A stretch of 28,345 bases of DNA from Blastococcus sp. CT_GayMR20 (GCF_004570345.1 NZ_SPQM01000064.1:1-28345); one strand, 5' to 3'. Positions 1-8,597 are shown, counted from the first letter of the stretch. A program made the numbers and translations. The notes: generated from the sequence alone by a model not told the origin.

Positions 1-18
1 CCGGCCCGACGGCCTGGA

Positions 19-1518
19 TCAGTGCCCGGCGTCCGCCTGCTCGGTGGAGTCCGCCGCGTGCGCGATCGAGCGGGTGTCCTGGAAGGCGCGGACGCCCTCG
101 ATGCCCTGCTCGCGGCCCATGCCCGAGTGCTTCATGCCGCCGAACGGGGCCCGCAGGTCCAGCCGCGCGGCGCCGTGGTCGTTGACCCAGACGTACCCGC
201 ACTCCAACTGCCCGCCGATCCGGTTGGCGGAGTCGGTGTCCGCGGTCCAGACGGAGGCGCACAGGCCGGCCCACGTGTCGTTGGCCAGCCGGACGGCGTC
301 CGCGTCGTCGTCGAAGGGGATGACCGGGATGACCGGCCCGAACTGCTCCTGGGTGACGACCCGGAGCGAGGGGTCCGGGTCCACCACGACGGCGGGACGG
401 AGGAAGTTGCCATCGGCGAACTCGCCGCCCGGCAGCTCGCCGAACTCCAGCACCGTCGCACCGGAGTCCTTGGCCTCCTCGATGATCTCGGAGACGAACG
501 CCTTCTGGGCGGTCTGGTGGAGGGGACCCATGGTGGTGCCCTCGTCCAGACCGTGCCCCAGGACGGTCCTCTCCAGCCGCGCGGTCAGCCCGGCCACGAG
601 CTCGTCCATCCGCGACCGGTGCACGTACAGCCGCTTGGCGTTCATGCAGATCTGGCCCGTGGTGTCGAAGATGGCGCCGAACATCCGGTCGAGGTGGTCA
701 TCGTCGAGAACGGCGTCCTCGCGGATGATCGCCGGGTCGTTGCCGCCCAGCTCGAGGGTGACCCGGGTGAGGCTGCGCGAGGCCATCTCCATGATCCGCT
801 TGCCGCCGTTGACGCTGCCGGTGAAGCACACCTTCGCGATGTCGGGGTTCTCGATCAGGCCGGCCATCTCGCTGTCCTTGCCGGTCACGATGTTGAGTAC
901 GCCCGGGGGCAGCTTCTCGGCGACGCGCTGCACGAGGCGCGTGGTCGCCAGCGGCGTCGACGGCGGCGGCTTGACGATGGCCGTGTTGCCGGCCAGGAGC
1001 GCGTGGGGGAGGGACGCGCCCAGGATCGCGATCGGCCAGTTGAACGGCACGATCACGGTCACCACGCCGAGCGGCTGGTACTGGATCGTGGTCTGCACGG
1101 GGATGCCCGGAGCCGGCGGCAGGACCTTGCTCTGGTCCACCTCGTCGGCGATCGAGAGCGCGAGCTGCCACCGGATCTCGAAGACCAGCGCGTCCACCCA
1201 CGCCTCGTGGACGATCTTGCCGTTCTCGAGCGAGAGGATCCTGGCGTCCTCGTCGCGTTCGTCGGCGAGCCCGTCGATGGCGGCGGCCATCTGGGCCGCC
1301 CGCTCGGTGGCCGAGAGGGCCGACCAGGCCGGATAGGCCGCCTTCGCGGCCGCGACGGCGTCCGCGACGTCCTCCTTCGTCGCGGCCGCGGCACGGCCGA
1401 CGACGACACCCGGCCGGGCCGGGTCGAGGACCTCCAGGACGTCGTCCGTGGAGCGCTCCCTCCCGCCGATGTAGAGCCCTGTCGTCACCGGAGCCGTCGT
1501 GTTCAACGTGTCCGTCAT
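19..1518 (-). CDS. NAD(P)-dependent aldehyde dehydrogenase
   Basis: This is a 499-residue member of the ALDH superfamily, which oxidises aldehydes to acids with NAD(P)+ in the cytosol. Visible hallmarks are PFNW (Asn160), the Lys183 cofactor region, FTGS near 232, ELGGNDP with general base Glu257, and GQICMNAKR with nucleophile Cys291. The ATG at 1518 is preferred over an in-frame GTG at 1530, because its A overlaps the folP stop in an ATGA junction and an AGAGAGG lies 11 nt upstream. It is the last gene of the metF-folD-pabBC-fchA-folP operon. In this setting a vanillin/syringaldehyde or benzaldehyde-type substrate is a reasonable inference. A formaldehyde or semialdehyde substrate cannot be excluded. 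The family call is firm and the substrate is not. Confidence 0.9.
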   Translation of the reverse strand: MTDTLNTTAPVTTGLYIGGRERSTDDVLEVLDPARPGVVVGRAAAATKEDVADAVAAAKAAYPAWSALSATERAAQMAAAIDGLADERDEDARILSLENGKIVHEAWVDALVFEIRWQLALSIADEVDQSKVLPPAPGIPVQTTIQYQPLGVVTVIVPFNWPIAILGASLPHALLAGNTAIVKPPPSTPLATTRLVQRVAEKLPPGVLNIVTGKDSEMAGLIENPDIAKVCFTGSVNGGKRIMEMASRSLTRVTLELGGNDPAIIREDAVLDDDHLDRMFGAIFDTTGQICMNAKRLYVHRSRMDELVAGLTARLERTVLGHGLDEGTTMGPLHQTAQKAFVSEIIEEAKDSGATVLEFGELPGGEFADGNFLRPAVVVDPDPSLRVVTQEQFGPVIPVIPFDDDADAVRLANDTWAGLCASVWTADTDSANRIGGQLECGYVWVNDHGAARLDLRAPFGGMKHSGMGREQGIEGVRAFQDTRSIAHAADSTEQADAGH

Positions 1519-2447
1519 GCGGATCGCCACCTCTCTGTGTGTCCGTTGTCTGTCTTCCGTTGCTGGCGCGGGAGCGCCAGAGTCTCAGTGCCGGCCGGGC
1601 CGCGCACGACCCCTCCGAGGGCGGCGACCACGCGGACCGCGTCGGCGCTGCCGGCGACGTCGTGCACGCGCACGCCCCAGGCGCCCGCGCGTGCGGCCAG
1701 GACGGACGTGGCGAGGGTGGCGCTGTCCCGCTGGGCCGGTGGCCGGGGCTGTCCGTCGGGCGCCGCGAGCAGGGCGCCGAGGAAGCGCTTGCGGGAGGCT
1801 CCGACGAGGACGGGGAAGCCGAGTCCGGTGATGCGGTCCAGGCCGGCCAGGAGGGCCAGGTCGTGTGCCGGCTGCTTCGAGAAGCCCAGGCCCGGGTCGA
1901 CCACGATGCGCTCGGCCGTCACCCCTGCCGCCAGCGCCGCGTCGACGCGCGCGCACAACTCCCGCCGCACGTCCGCGACCACGTCGTCGTACGTGGCGTC
2001 GGCGTACATGTCGCGGCTCTGCCCCCGCCGGTGCGTGAGCACCCAGGGGACGCCGGCATCGGCGACGACCCGGGCCATGGCGGGATCCGCCAGGCCGCCG
2101 CTCACGTCGTTCACCATCCCGGCTCCGGCCGCGAGAGCTGCCGTGGCCACCGACGCACGTGTCGTGTCGATGCTCACGGCGATCCCGTGCCCGGTCAGTG
2201 CGGCGACCACGGGCAGGACCCGCCGGAGCTCTTCGTCAGGCTCCACGCGGTGTGCGCCGGGCCGCGTCGACTCGCCCCCCACGTCGACGTAGTCGGCGCC
2301 GGCGGCCGTCAGGTGCAGTCCGTGCGCGACCGCGGCCTCGACGGTGTCGTGGCGGCCCCCGTCGGAGAAGGAGTCGGGCGTGACGTTGAGGATCCCCATG
2401 ACGACGCACCGGCCGGGCCGCACGATCGCACCGCGATCTCCGGTCAC
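1515..2447 (-). CDS. folP: Dihydropteroate synthase
   Basis: The product is a 310-residue DHPS, which condenses p-aminobenzoate with dihydropterin pyrophosphate in folate synthesis. The TIM-barrel motifs are clear: MGILNVTPDSFSDGG (residues 17-31), DVGGESTRPGA (about 55-65), VSIDTTRASVA, MVNDVSGG and GASRKRFLG. The frame stays open far upstream, but that part is arginine-rich out-of-frame sequence over fchA. The GTG at 2447 overlaps the fchA stop (GTGA), which gives the usual short leader before the first beta strand. Finding folP beside pabBC in an operon of one-carbon recycling genes is unusual, since actinobacterial folP normally sits with folE, folB and folK. It may therefore be a second, catabolism-dedicated copy; that is inference. 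Confidence 0.93.
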   Translation of the reverse strand: MTGDRGAIVRPGRCVVMGILNVTPDSFSDGGRHDTVEAAVAHGLHLTAAGADYVDVGGESTRPGAHRVEPDEELRRVLPVVAALTGHGIAVSIDTTRASVATAALAAGAGMVNDVSGGLADPAMARVVADAGVPWVLTHRRGQSRDMYADATYDDVVADVRRELCARVDAALAAGVTAERIVVDPGLGFSKQPAHDLALLAGLDRITGLGFPVLVGASRKRFLGALLAAPDGQPRPPAQRDSATLATSVLAARAGAWGVRVHDVAGSADAVRVVAALGGVVRGPAGTETLALPRQQRKTDNGHTERWRSA

Positions 2448-3073
2448 CCGTGCATCATCGTCCGCACCTCGGCCTCGATCTCGTCCGCGCGTCGCGCGAG
2501 GTCCTCGACCACTGCGACGGTCGAGACCAGGCCCGCCCGCGCAGCCTCGTCGTCGATGCCGGCGAGGTTCGCCTCCACGGCCAGCCGGGCCGTCGTGGCG
2601 GCGGCACGGGCCGCGGCGGTCGCCGCGGCGACGTCGCTGACCAGGTTGCGGTTGGCGATCGGCAGCACCCGCCTCGCCAGCTCGACCAGCTCGCCCGCGG
2701 AGGCGAGGACGGCGAGCGGGGGCCGCGTCGCGTCCAGCTGGACCTCGGACAGGCGGCGACGCCGCTTCTCCTTCTCCTCCGCGGTGCCGCGGGGCATCTT
2801 CATCGCCTCGGCCACGGCCGAGAACGCCGCCTCGTCGTCGGCGGCGGCCCCGAGGCATGCGTCGCGCTGCGCATCGGCCGCCGCCACGATCTCGCGAACC
2901 AGCTCCGCATGCTCCTCGGCCTTGGTGAACCGGCCGACCATCGCGACGAGCGAGGCCGACAGGGCCGCCTCGACCGCGGCCGTGGCGCCCGCTCCCGGGG
3001 CGGCCATCCGGGCGGCCAGCTGCGCCAGGAAGTCGCCGATCGACTGGGAGTCGAGCTCGTCCCGCCCGCTCAC
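2444..3073 (-). CDS. fchA: Formimido-THF cyclodeaminase / methenyl-THF cyclohydrolase family protein
   Basis: This 209-residue, Ala-rich helical protein matches the cyclodeaminase domain family (FTCD C-terminal domain, FchA). Supporting segments are SIGDFLAQLAARMAAPGAGA near the N-terminus, the KMPRGTAEEKEKRRRRL loop, and the VLPIANRNLVSDVAAA segment typical of the family. Family members release ammonia from 5-formimino-THF, or hydrolyse 5,10-methenyl-THF to 10-formyl-THF in C1 metabolism. The start is GTG 3073, overlapping the pabBC stop (GTGA); its stop overlaps the folP start. Beside metF and folD, the methenyl-THF cyclohydrolase role in oxidising the methyl group taken from aromatics is the better guess. 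A histidine-catabolism role is unlikely because no hut genes are nearby. Confidence 0.85.
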   Translation of the reverse strand: MSGRDELDSQSIGDFLAQLAARMAAPGAGATAAVEAALSASLVAMVGRFTKAEEHAELVREIVAAADAQRDACLGAAADDEAAFSAVAEAMKMPRGTAEEKEKRRRRLSEVQLDATRPPLAVLASAGELVELARRVLPIANRNLVSDVAAATAAARAAATTARLAVEANLAGIDDEAARAGLVSTVAVVEDLARRADEIEAEVRTMMHG

Positions 3074-4884
3074 GAGCCGCTCACCGGGAGATGGCCGACG
3101 GCGAGCCCGAGCCGGCCACCCACGTCGGGCTTCCCGCCGGCGAGACGTGCCGACCGCCAGCCCCGCAGCGAGTTGAGCACCGCGAGCTGGTCCGCCGCGT
3201 GCAGGTCCGCGACGGTCAGGACGCGCTCGTGCAGGCGGCCCAGCTCCAGCAGCCGGGCGCGCTCGACCCCGGGAAGGCAGCCGGAGGAGGTGGGGGGTGT
3301 CCACCACCGGCCGCCGAGCCGCACGGCGAGATTCGCCGTGGTGGTCTCGGTCAGCTCGCCGCGCTGGTTTCTGAGGACGACGTCGTCGGCCTCCGGGTGC
3401 CGGAGGGCGCGGGTCAGGTAGACGTCGCGGCGGGTGCTCTTGTGCTGGAGCCACGGGCTGGTGTCGTCGACCGGCTCGTCGTCCACCGCGAGGCGCACCT
3501 GCCGCGTCCCCGCCGGCGGCATCGCCTCCAGCTCGACCTCGACGTCCCCGGGCCGGGACAGCAGGATCCGCACCCGTGCCGGCTCGGTCAGCCGGGTGAC
3601 AGCACTCCACACGGTGTCGGCGACGACGGTGGGATCGAACCGGAAGCCGGCCCAGTCGGCCGAGTCGGCCATGCGGGCGAGGTGCCGCTCGAGATGGCGC
3701 AGCCCCTCGCCGGGGACGAACGCCAGCGTCTCGAGGAGCCGGTGCTCGGTCACGTCGTGCGCCAGGACGGCCGCCTTCGCGTGCAACTCCGCCCGCTCCC
3801 GCGGTGCCTCGGACCCCCAGGTGATGCCCCCGCCCGCCCCGTACACGGCCTCGCCGGTGGTGCGGTCGACGACGGCGGTCCGGATGGCGACGTTGAACCG
3901 GGCCCGGAAGGCCCCGGTCGGCGGAGCGACGAGTCCCACGGCGCCGCAGTAGATCCCGCGCGGCGTCGGCTCGAGATCGGCGATCAGCTGCATGGTGCGG
4001 CGCTTGGGAGCCCCGGTCACCGATCCGCACGGAAAGAGCGCGCGGAAGAGGTCGAGCAGGCTCGTCCCCGGCCGCACCCGCGCGCTCACCTCCGAGGTCA
4101 TCTGCCAGACGGTCGGGTACCGCTCGAGGGCGAAGAGCTCGTCCACCACCACGCTGCCGACCTCGGCCACCCGGCCGAGGTCGTTGCGGAGCAGGTCGAC
4201 GATCATGAGGTTCTCGGCCTGCTCCTTGCTGCTGGACCGCAGGAGCCGGCTCTGCTCACGGTCCTCGGCGGTCGTGCGGCCGCGTGGGGCGGTGCCCTTC
4301 ATGGGCCGCGTCCGGACGACGTCGCCGGCCCACTCGAAGAACAGCTCCGGGCTGGCGCTGGCGATGACGTGCCGCCCCGTGTCCAGGTAGGCGTTGTAGG
4401 CGCCGCGCTGGGCCAGCGCGAGGCGGGCGTACAGCGCGTGGGCATCTCCCGCGACGGTCGAGCGCAGCCGGTCGGTGAGGTTGCACTGGTAGGTCTCGCC
4501 GGCCGCGATGTGCTCGCGGACGGTCGTGACCGCGCGGGCGTGCTCGCCGTCGGTCCAGTCCGTGCGCCACGGCCCCGGCGGGCCGTCCTCGACCGGAGGG
4601 GTCAGCGGCTCGACCTCCGAGGGCTCGTCGCACAGGCCGAACCAGACCAGGGGTGGCTCACCGGCGGGCGAGGGGCCGCCCGGGAGCTGCTCGTCCAGGC
4701 CGGAGGCCGCCTCGTAGGCCACGTAGCCGAAGGCCCAGCTCCCCGCCTCCGTCGCCTCGTGCACCTGCCGCAGCACGTCGGCGACCTCGTCGGGCCGTAC
4801 GGCGGTCAGGATCTCCGACGGCGGCGGGCAGCGCAGCGCCGTCCCGGAGCGGAGGTCGTCGAACCGAGCCCACGGACGGCCCAT
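3070..4884 (-). CDS. pabB: Fused aminodeoxychorismate synthase component I / aminodeoxychorismate lyase
   Basis: This is a 604-residue PabB-PabC fusion that makes p-aminobenzoate from chorismate. Residues ~105-375 are the chorismate-binding domain: GETYQCNLT, ASPELFF, RPMKGTAPRG (Lys196, the PabB lysine), CGSVTGAPK (286-294) and the GAGGGI segment near 350. Residues ~380-600 are the PLP fold-type IV lyase, with HKSTRRDVY (Lys482, Schiff-base lysine), ELTETTTANL and SGCLPGVER. The start is ATG 4884, overlapping the folD stop in TGATG. The open frame continues upstream through folD and metF, but only as out-of-frame Arg/Gly-rich sequence. No PabA glutaminase is encoded in the window, so the ammonia donor must come from elsewhere. 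Its place in a demethylation-linked operon is unusual. Confidence 0.93.
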   Translation of the reverse strand: MGRPWARFDDLRSGTALRCPPPSEILTAVRPDEVADVLRQVHEATEAGSWAFGYVAYEAASGLDEQLPGGPSPAGEPPLVWFGLCDEPSEVEPLTPPVEDGPPGPWRTDWTDGEHARAVTTVREHIAAGETYQCNLTDRLRSTVAGDAHALYARLALAQRGAYNAYLDTGRHVIASASPELFFEWAGDVVRTRPMKGTAPRGRTTAEDREQSRLLRSSSKEQAENLMIVDLLRNDLGRVAEVGSVVVDELFALERYPTVWQMTSEVSARVRPGTSLLDLFRALFPCGSVTGAPKRRTMQLIADLEPTPRGIYCGAVGLVAPPTGAFRARFNVAIRTAVVDRTTGEAVYGAGGGITWGSEAPRERAELHAKAAVLAHDVTEHRLLETLAFVPGEGLRHLERHLARMADSADWAGFRFDPTVVADTVWSAVTRLTEPARVRILLSRPGDVEVELEAMPPAGTRQVRLAVDDEPVDDTSPWLQHKSTRRDVYLTRALRHPEADDVVLRNQRGELTETTTANLAVRLGGRWWTPPTSSGCLPGVERARLLELGRLHERVLTVADLHAADQLAVLNSLRGWRSARLAGGKPDVGGRLGLAVGHLPVSGS

Positions 4885-5744
4885 CAGTCCCCGATGCCCT
4901 GCTGGACCCGCGCCGCGGTGAGGGTGTTGGCCAGCAGCATCGCGATCGTCATGGGACCGACACCGCCCGGCACCGGGGTGATCGCCCCGGCCACCTCCGC
5001 GACCTCGTCGAACTCGACGTCCCCGCGCAGGCCGTTCTCGCCGCGGTGGATGCCGACGTCGATGACGGTCGCCCCCGGCTTGACCGCGTCCGCCCCGACG
5101 ATGCCCGGGATCCCGGCGGCGACGACCAGCACGTCGGCACGCCGGCACACCTCGGCGAGGTCGCGCGTGCGCGAGTGGCAGATGGTCACCGTCGCGTTCT
5201 CCGCCAGCAGCAGCTGGGCCATCGGCTTGCCGACGAGGACCGACCGGCCGACCACCACCGCCTCCGCGCCCGACAGCGGGACGTCGTACTCCGCCAGCAG
5301 CTGCATGACGCCGCCCGGCGTGCACGGCCGGAGCCCGGGCCGGCCCTGGGCGAGCAGGCCGGCGTTGGCCGTGGTCAGCCCGTCGACGTCCTTCTCGGCC
5401 GGGATCTGCTTGATGAGCGCGTCGGAGTCCAGGTGCTTCGGCGTGGGCAGCTGCAGCAGGATGCCCGACACCGCAGGATCGGCGGCCAGTTCGTCGACGA
5501 GCGCGGCGGCCGTCTCCTGGTCCACGTCTCCGGGCAGGTGGCGGTGCAGGTCCTGCATGCCGGCCTCGACCGACAGGCGCCGCTTGTTGCGGACGTAGAC
5601 CTCCGACGCGGGGTCGTCGCCGACGAGCACCGTCGCGAGCCCCGGGGCGATGCCACCGGCGGCGAGGAGCTTCTCCACACCGCGCGCGACGTCCTCGCGG
5701 ACCCGCCGTGCGACGGCCGTCCCGTCGATCAGCCGTGCGGTCAC
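4884..5744 (-). CDS. folD: Bifunctional methylene-THF dehydrogenase / methenyl-THF cyclohydrolase
   Basis: This 286-residue FolD is of normal length. It interconverts 5,10-methylene-THF, 5,10-methenyl-THF and 10-formyl-THF with NADP+. Motifs are YVRNKRR with catalytic Lys54, LLQLPTP, EKDVDGL with Asp121, RPCTPGG near 140, the Rossmann segment VVGRSVLVGKPMAQLL (164-179), and ITPVPGGVGPMT near the C-terminus. The start is GTG 5744, with GGAGG 7 nt upstream, 27 nt after the metF stop. It runs directly into pabBC with a TGATG overlap. In this operon it probably works in the oxidative direction on one-carbon units delivered by MetF, producing NADPH and 10-formyl-THF. A formate-THF ligase or formyl-THF deformylase to finish the route is not in the window. 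Confidence 0.96.
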   Translation of the reverse strand: MTARLIDGTAVARRVREDVARGVEKLLAAGGIAPGLATVLVGDDPASEVYVRNKRRLSVEAGMQDLHRHLPGDVDQETAAALVDELAADPAVSGILLQLPTPKHLDSDALIKQIPAEKDVDGLTTANAGLLAQGRPGLRPCTPGGVMQLLAEYDVPLSGAEAVVVGRSVLVGKPMAQLLLAENATVTICHSRTRDLAEVCRRADVLVVAAGIPGIVGADAVKPGATVIDVGIHRGENGLRGDVEFDEVAEVAGAITPVPGGVGPMTIAMLLANTLTAARVQQGIGD

Positions 5745-5771
5745 TCGCGCTCCTCCGAAAGGTGGTCGGTC

Positions 5772-6671
5772 TCAGGCAAGGTCGGCCAGCATCCGCTGTC
5801 GCCACGCCTCGGTCGGACCCAGGTCGTTGAACGTGAAGACGTGGAAGCCCTCGAGGTTGTTGTCCGGCTTGCCCATGTGCGGCGCCAAGCCCTTGATGAT
5901 CTTGTTGGGGCTGTAGCCGCCGGGGATGAAGAACCGCCAGAACATGCTCTGCTGCTTCTTCAGGAACTTCGCCGACTCGCCGATGCCGAGTCCGCCGGAG
6001 ACCCGCATGAGCTTCTGCCGGTGCACCGCCCCGGGGACGCCCACGTGCACCGGGAGGTCGATCCCACGGTTCTTCAGCTCCCGCGCCCACTTCAGGATGA
6101 CCGCCGGGTCGAAGACGATCTGGGTCTTGATGTGGGTGGCCAGGGGGGCCTTGTCCTTGAGCGCCTGGAAGAGCGTCTCCGTCGACGCGGTCGGATGACC
6201 CTCCGGATGGCCACCGATGCCGATGTCGGTGAAGCCGTGGTCCAGCTCGTGCAGCGCCACGAGCAGGTCGTGCGCATGCCGGAACTCCGTGGGCTCGTCG
6301 GTCGGGTCGCCGCCGACCACGAAGACGTCGGTGATGCCGGCCTCGCGGCAGCGGGCCACGACGTCGGCCAGGTGCGCGCGGTCGCGCACCTGCTGTGCCG
6401 ACAGGTGCGGGGCCACCGTGTAGCCGTGGCCCACGAGGCTGACGGAGAGGTCGATCGTGACGTCCTGGCCCTTGGCCGGCGACGCGGTCACCGTGAGGCG
6501 CACGTCCTTCGGCACGTTGTCGAGAACCGCCTGCTCGGTCTTCTTGAACGGGATGACCTCGTAGCCGAGGTCGTCGAAGGCCCGCCGCAGCGAGTTCCGG
6601 GTGGCCCCGTCCCGCACGTTCAGGCCCCGGTCGCGGATGGCTCGGTCCCGGATGGTCAGCGCGCGCTTCAC
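5772..6671 (-). CDS. metF: Divergent methylenetetrahydrofolate reductase family protein
   Basis: This 299-residue protein of the MTHFR family interconverts 5-methyl-THF and 5,10-methylene-THF. Supporting segments are RLTVTASPAKGQD, VFVVGGDPTDEPTEF, IGIGGHPEGHP, HIKTQIVFDPAVI and a C-terminal GFHVFTFNDL, which follow the barrel order of the family. The N-terminal FEFFPP-type motif with its catalytic Glu is replaced by YEVIPFKKTE (Glu38), so it belongs to a non-canonical branch. The start is GTG 6671, with AGGGAG 7 nt upstream. It is the first gene of the operon, and no gene for methionine synthase is nearby. Next to LigM-type demethylases the likely job is removing methyl groups from 5-methyl-THF, as proposed for the metF linked to ligM in Sphingobium SYK-6. 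The direction in vivo is inferred. Confidence 0.88.
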   Translation of the reverse strand: MKRALTIRDRAIRDRGLNVRDGATRNSLRRAFDDLGYEVIPFKKTEQAVLDNVPKDVRLTVTASPAKGQDVTIDLSVSLVGHGYTVAPHLSAQQVRDRAHLADVVARCREAGITDVFVVGGDPTDEPTEFRHAHDLLVALHELDHGFTDIGIGGHPEGHPTASTETLFQALKDKAPLATHIKTQIVFDPAVILKWARELKNRGIDLPVHVGVPGAVHRQKLMRVSGGLGIGESAKFLKKQQSMFWRFFIPGGYSPNKIIKGLAPHMGKPDNNLEGFHVFTFNDLGPTEAWRQRMLADLA

Positions 6672-7016
6672 GTGATGTCTCCCTCTGCGGGGGTCGGGCG
6701 CGGGGGTCTCCCGCGGACGTCGTCGGCGACGGCACCCCGGACGGGCATGCTCCGGGTCACTGATCCCATACCCAACATCGTGACGTGCGCCACCCCCGGC
6801 CGGGACGGTGCTATGGCGGCACCTGCTGCGCCGGATCGGTCGTCGCGAGTACGTCAATCGTCGCGGTGGGCGGGACGTGGGGATCCGGGTGCCCGCCCCG
6901 CTCCGGTGTACCCGCCGGGCCAGCCGCACCTGGGGCGTCCCGGCCGTGCCAGCATGGCCCAGGGGAGACCCGGGCCAGGGTTCACCTGGTCGGCGCTGCG
7001 TGGGAAGGACGGTCGG
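6672..7016. promoter_or_regulatory. Divergent intergenic region, metF operon / two-component system
   Basis: These 345 bp separate the minus-strand metF operon from the plus-strand kinase gene and hold no credible gene. Ribosome sites are visible at both edges: AGGGAG for metF and GGAAGGA for the kinase. A short ACGTCAATCGTCG segment at 6851-6863 resembles the element before the MFS gene at 15311. No convincing -35/-10 pair was found for metF; a TATGGG-like box on the minus strand near 6770 is weak. The kinase frame stays open leftwards through this region and beyond, but the translation has no protein-like character before about residue 15 of the proposed product. Confidence 0.45.
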
Positions 7017-8597
7017 GTGGAGCGAGCACGGGTCGCCGGCGGCACGCGGACGGCTCCGGTGACCTCGGACGAGATGGTGTGGCACGCCCCCGACGGACTC
7101 GCGGTGGTCGACGCCGAGGCGCGCTTCGTCGAGGCCAACCCCGCCGCCGTCCTGCTGTGCGGCCTCGATCCGCAGGCGGTCGCGGGGGCGCCCTCCCCGT
7201 TCCCCGCGCCGGACGACGCAGCGACGGCCCCGCGTTCGGGCGAGCTGACCGTGGCCTGGGAGCCGGTCCCCGGCCAGCGGCGGGAGTTCGCCTACGTCCT
7301 CGCGCCGGTCGAAGGTCAGGCGAAGTGGATCGTCTCCTTCCGCGACGTGACCCTCGGCCGCCTGCACGAGCGGCGACTGGCCGCGATCGCCAAGGTCGCC
7401 TCCAGCGTCGCGTCGAAGCGATCGCTGCTCGGCACCCTCGAAGCCCTGGCCCAGGAGGTGGCGCGCACGGACGCCCTCGCCGGGGTCCAGATCCTCACGG
7501 TGAACTCGGCGGGGGACCGCCTGCACGTGATGGGTTCGGCCGGCTTCGGTCGCGAGGTGCACTTCTTCGACAAGCTCATGGAGTGCCGTGCGCTGGGTGC
7601 CCGACTCATGATGCTGGAGGCCCTCGAGAGCCGGGAGCCACTGGTCGCGCCGAACCGGTACGACGCGATCATGCGGGATCCGGCCTGGGCTCCGCTCCAC
7701 GAGAACATGCGCCATCCCCGGTGGGACTGGTTCGTCAGCGTGCCCCTCCTCGCGCGCGGGGAGCCCGTCGGCATCCTGAACGCGTTCTTCGCTCCCGGTC
7801 AGGTGGTGGGGGAGACCGAGCTGGAGTTCCTGCTCGCCATGGCCGAGCAGGCGGCGATGGCGGTGGACCATGCTGCGCTCCTGGAACGGGAACGGGACGT
7901 CGCCCGGCGCGAGGAGCGCCAGAAGCTGGCCCGCGACCTGCACGACTCGGTCGTGCAGCAGGTCTTCTCGATGATGATGCAGGCCCGGTCGCTCGGTGTG
8001 CTCGTCGAGCGCGGGCTGCCTCCGGCGCCGGAGAAGGTGGCCCAGGTGGCCGACGACCTGAGCAGCAGCGCCGAGGCGGTCCTCGCGGACCTGCGGGGCA
8101 TGGTCGTGGAGCTGCGCCCGGCGGCGAGCACGGCGGGCGGGCTCGCCGCGGCGCTGCGGTCGCTGGTGGACACCACGTCCGCGCGCACCGGCGTGGACGT
8201 GTCGCTCGAGATCGACGACCCCGCCGCCGAGCTGCCCGGGCTCGATGCCGACCTGCTGGAGGACGCCTACCGCATCGTCGCCGAGGCCCTGCACAACAGC
8301 GTCAAGCACTCCGACGCGGCGAGCATCGCCGTCCGGGTCGCGGTGGCCTTCCACGGCCGGCGACGGCGGCTCGTCGCCGAGGTCACCGACGACGGCCGCG
8401 GGGTGGGCGCCGCGAGCGCCTCCGGTGGCTCGGCGTCGAGCGGCTACGGGATGACCGTGATGCGCGAACGTGCCGCCAGGTGGGGCGGCGCGGTCCGGGT
8501 GCGGCAGCCGGCCGGCGGGGGGACGAGTGTGCGGCTGACCCTGCCGCTGCCGGCCTCCCTGCCCGCGACGACCGCAGGTCTGAAGGTGGCGCCGTGA
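7017..8597 (+). CDS. Soluble PAS-GAF sensor histidine kinase (HisKA_3 / NarL partner type)
   Basis: This 526-residue cytosolic histidine kinase has no transmembrane segment. Residues ~17-113 form a PAS-like domain (HAPDGLAVVDAEARFVEANP) and ~135-285 a GAF-like domain. Residues ~298-366 are the dimerisation domain, with RDLHDSVVQQ and phosphoacceptor His309. Residues ~412-512 are the HATPase domain, with N-box ALHNSVKHSD, G1 DDGRGVG and G2 SGYGMTVMRERA. GTG 7017 has GGAAGGA seven bases upstream; an ATG at 6954 has no ribosome site. The TGA overlaps the GTG of the response regulator gene. The soluble PAS-GAF architecture suggests an intracellular signal, possibly an aromatic acid or pathway intermediate. 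The ligand is inference. Confidence 0.93.
   Translation: MERARVAGGTRTAPVTSDEMVWHAPDGLAVVDAEARFVEANPAAVLLCGLDPQAVAGAPSPFPAPDDAATAPRSGELTVAWEPVPGQRREFAYVLAPVEGQAKWIVSFRDVTLGRLHERRLAAIAKVASSVASKRSLLGTLEALAQEVARTDALAGVQILTVNSAGDRLHVMGSAGFGREVHFFDKLMECRALGARLMMLEALESREPLVAPNRYDAIMRDPAWAPLHENMRHPRWDWFVSVPLLARGEPVGILNAFFAPGQVVGETELEFLLAMAEQAAMAVDHAALLERERDVARREERQKLARDLHDSVVQQVFSMMMQARSLGVLVERGLPPAPEKVAQVADDLSSSAEAVLADLRGMVVELRPAASTAGGLAAALRSLVDTTSARTGVDVSLEIDDPAAELPGLDADLLEDAYRIVAEALHNSVKHSDAASIAVRVAVAFHGRRRRLVAEVTDDGRGVGAASASGGSASSGYGMTVMRERAARWGGAVRVRQPAGGGTSVRLTLPLPASLPATTAGLKVAP

Noticed and set aside
22..2292. Very long plus-strand open frame opposite the aldehyde dehydrogenase and folP
   Set aside because: The translation is Arg/Gly/Val-rich with no domain, and the minus strand carries two clear enzymes. 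Long antisense frames are expected at this GC content.
6668..6675. TCACGTGA palindrome over the metF start codon
   Set aside because: At 8 bp it is expected by chance and it overlaps the start codon itself.
6699..6716. CGCGGG / CCCGCG inverted repeat before metF
   Set aside because: The arms are only 6 bp of pure G/C in a G/C-rich leader; this is not distinguishable from background.
4885..6735. Extension of pabBC upstream through folD and metF
   Set aside because: The extra residues are out-of-frame readings of real genes. ATG 4884 overlaps the folD stop and gives a typical PabBC length.
4653..7016. Upstream extension of the histidine kinase reading frame
   Set aside because: It runs opposite pabBC, folD and metF and has no protein-like character. 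A GTG with a good ribosome site at 7017 gives a normal kinase.
6672..8354. Extension of metF across the divergent region and the kinase gene
   Set aside because: It is antisense to the kinase and has low complexity. GTG 6671 has a ribosome site and gives a normal-length MTHFR.
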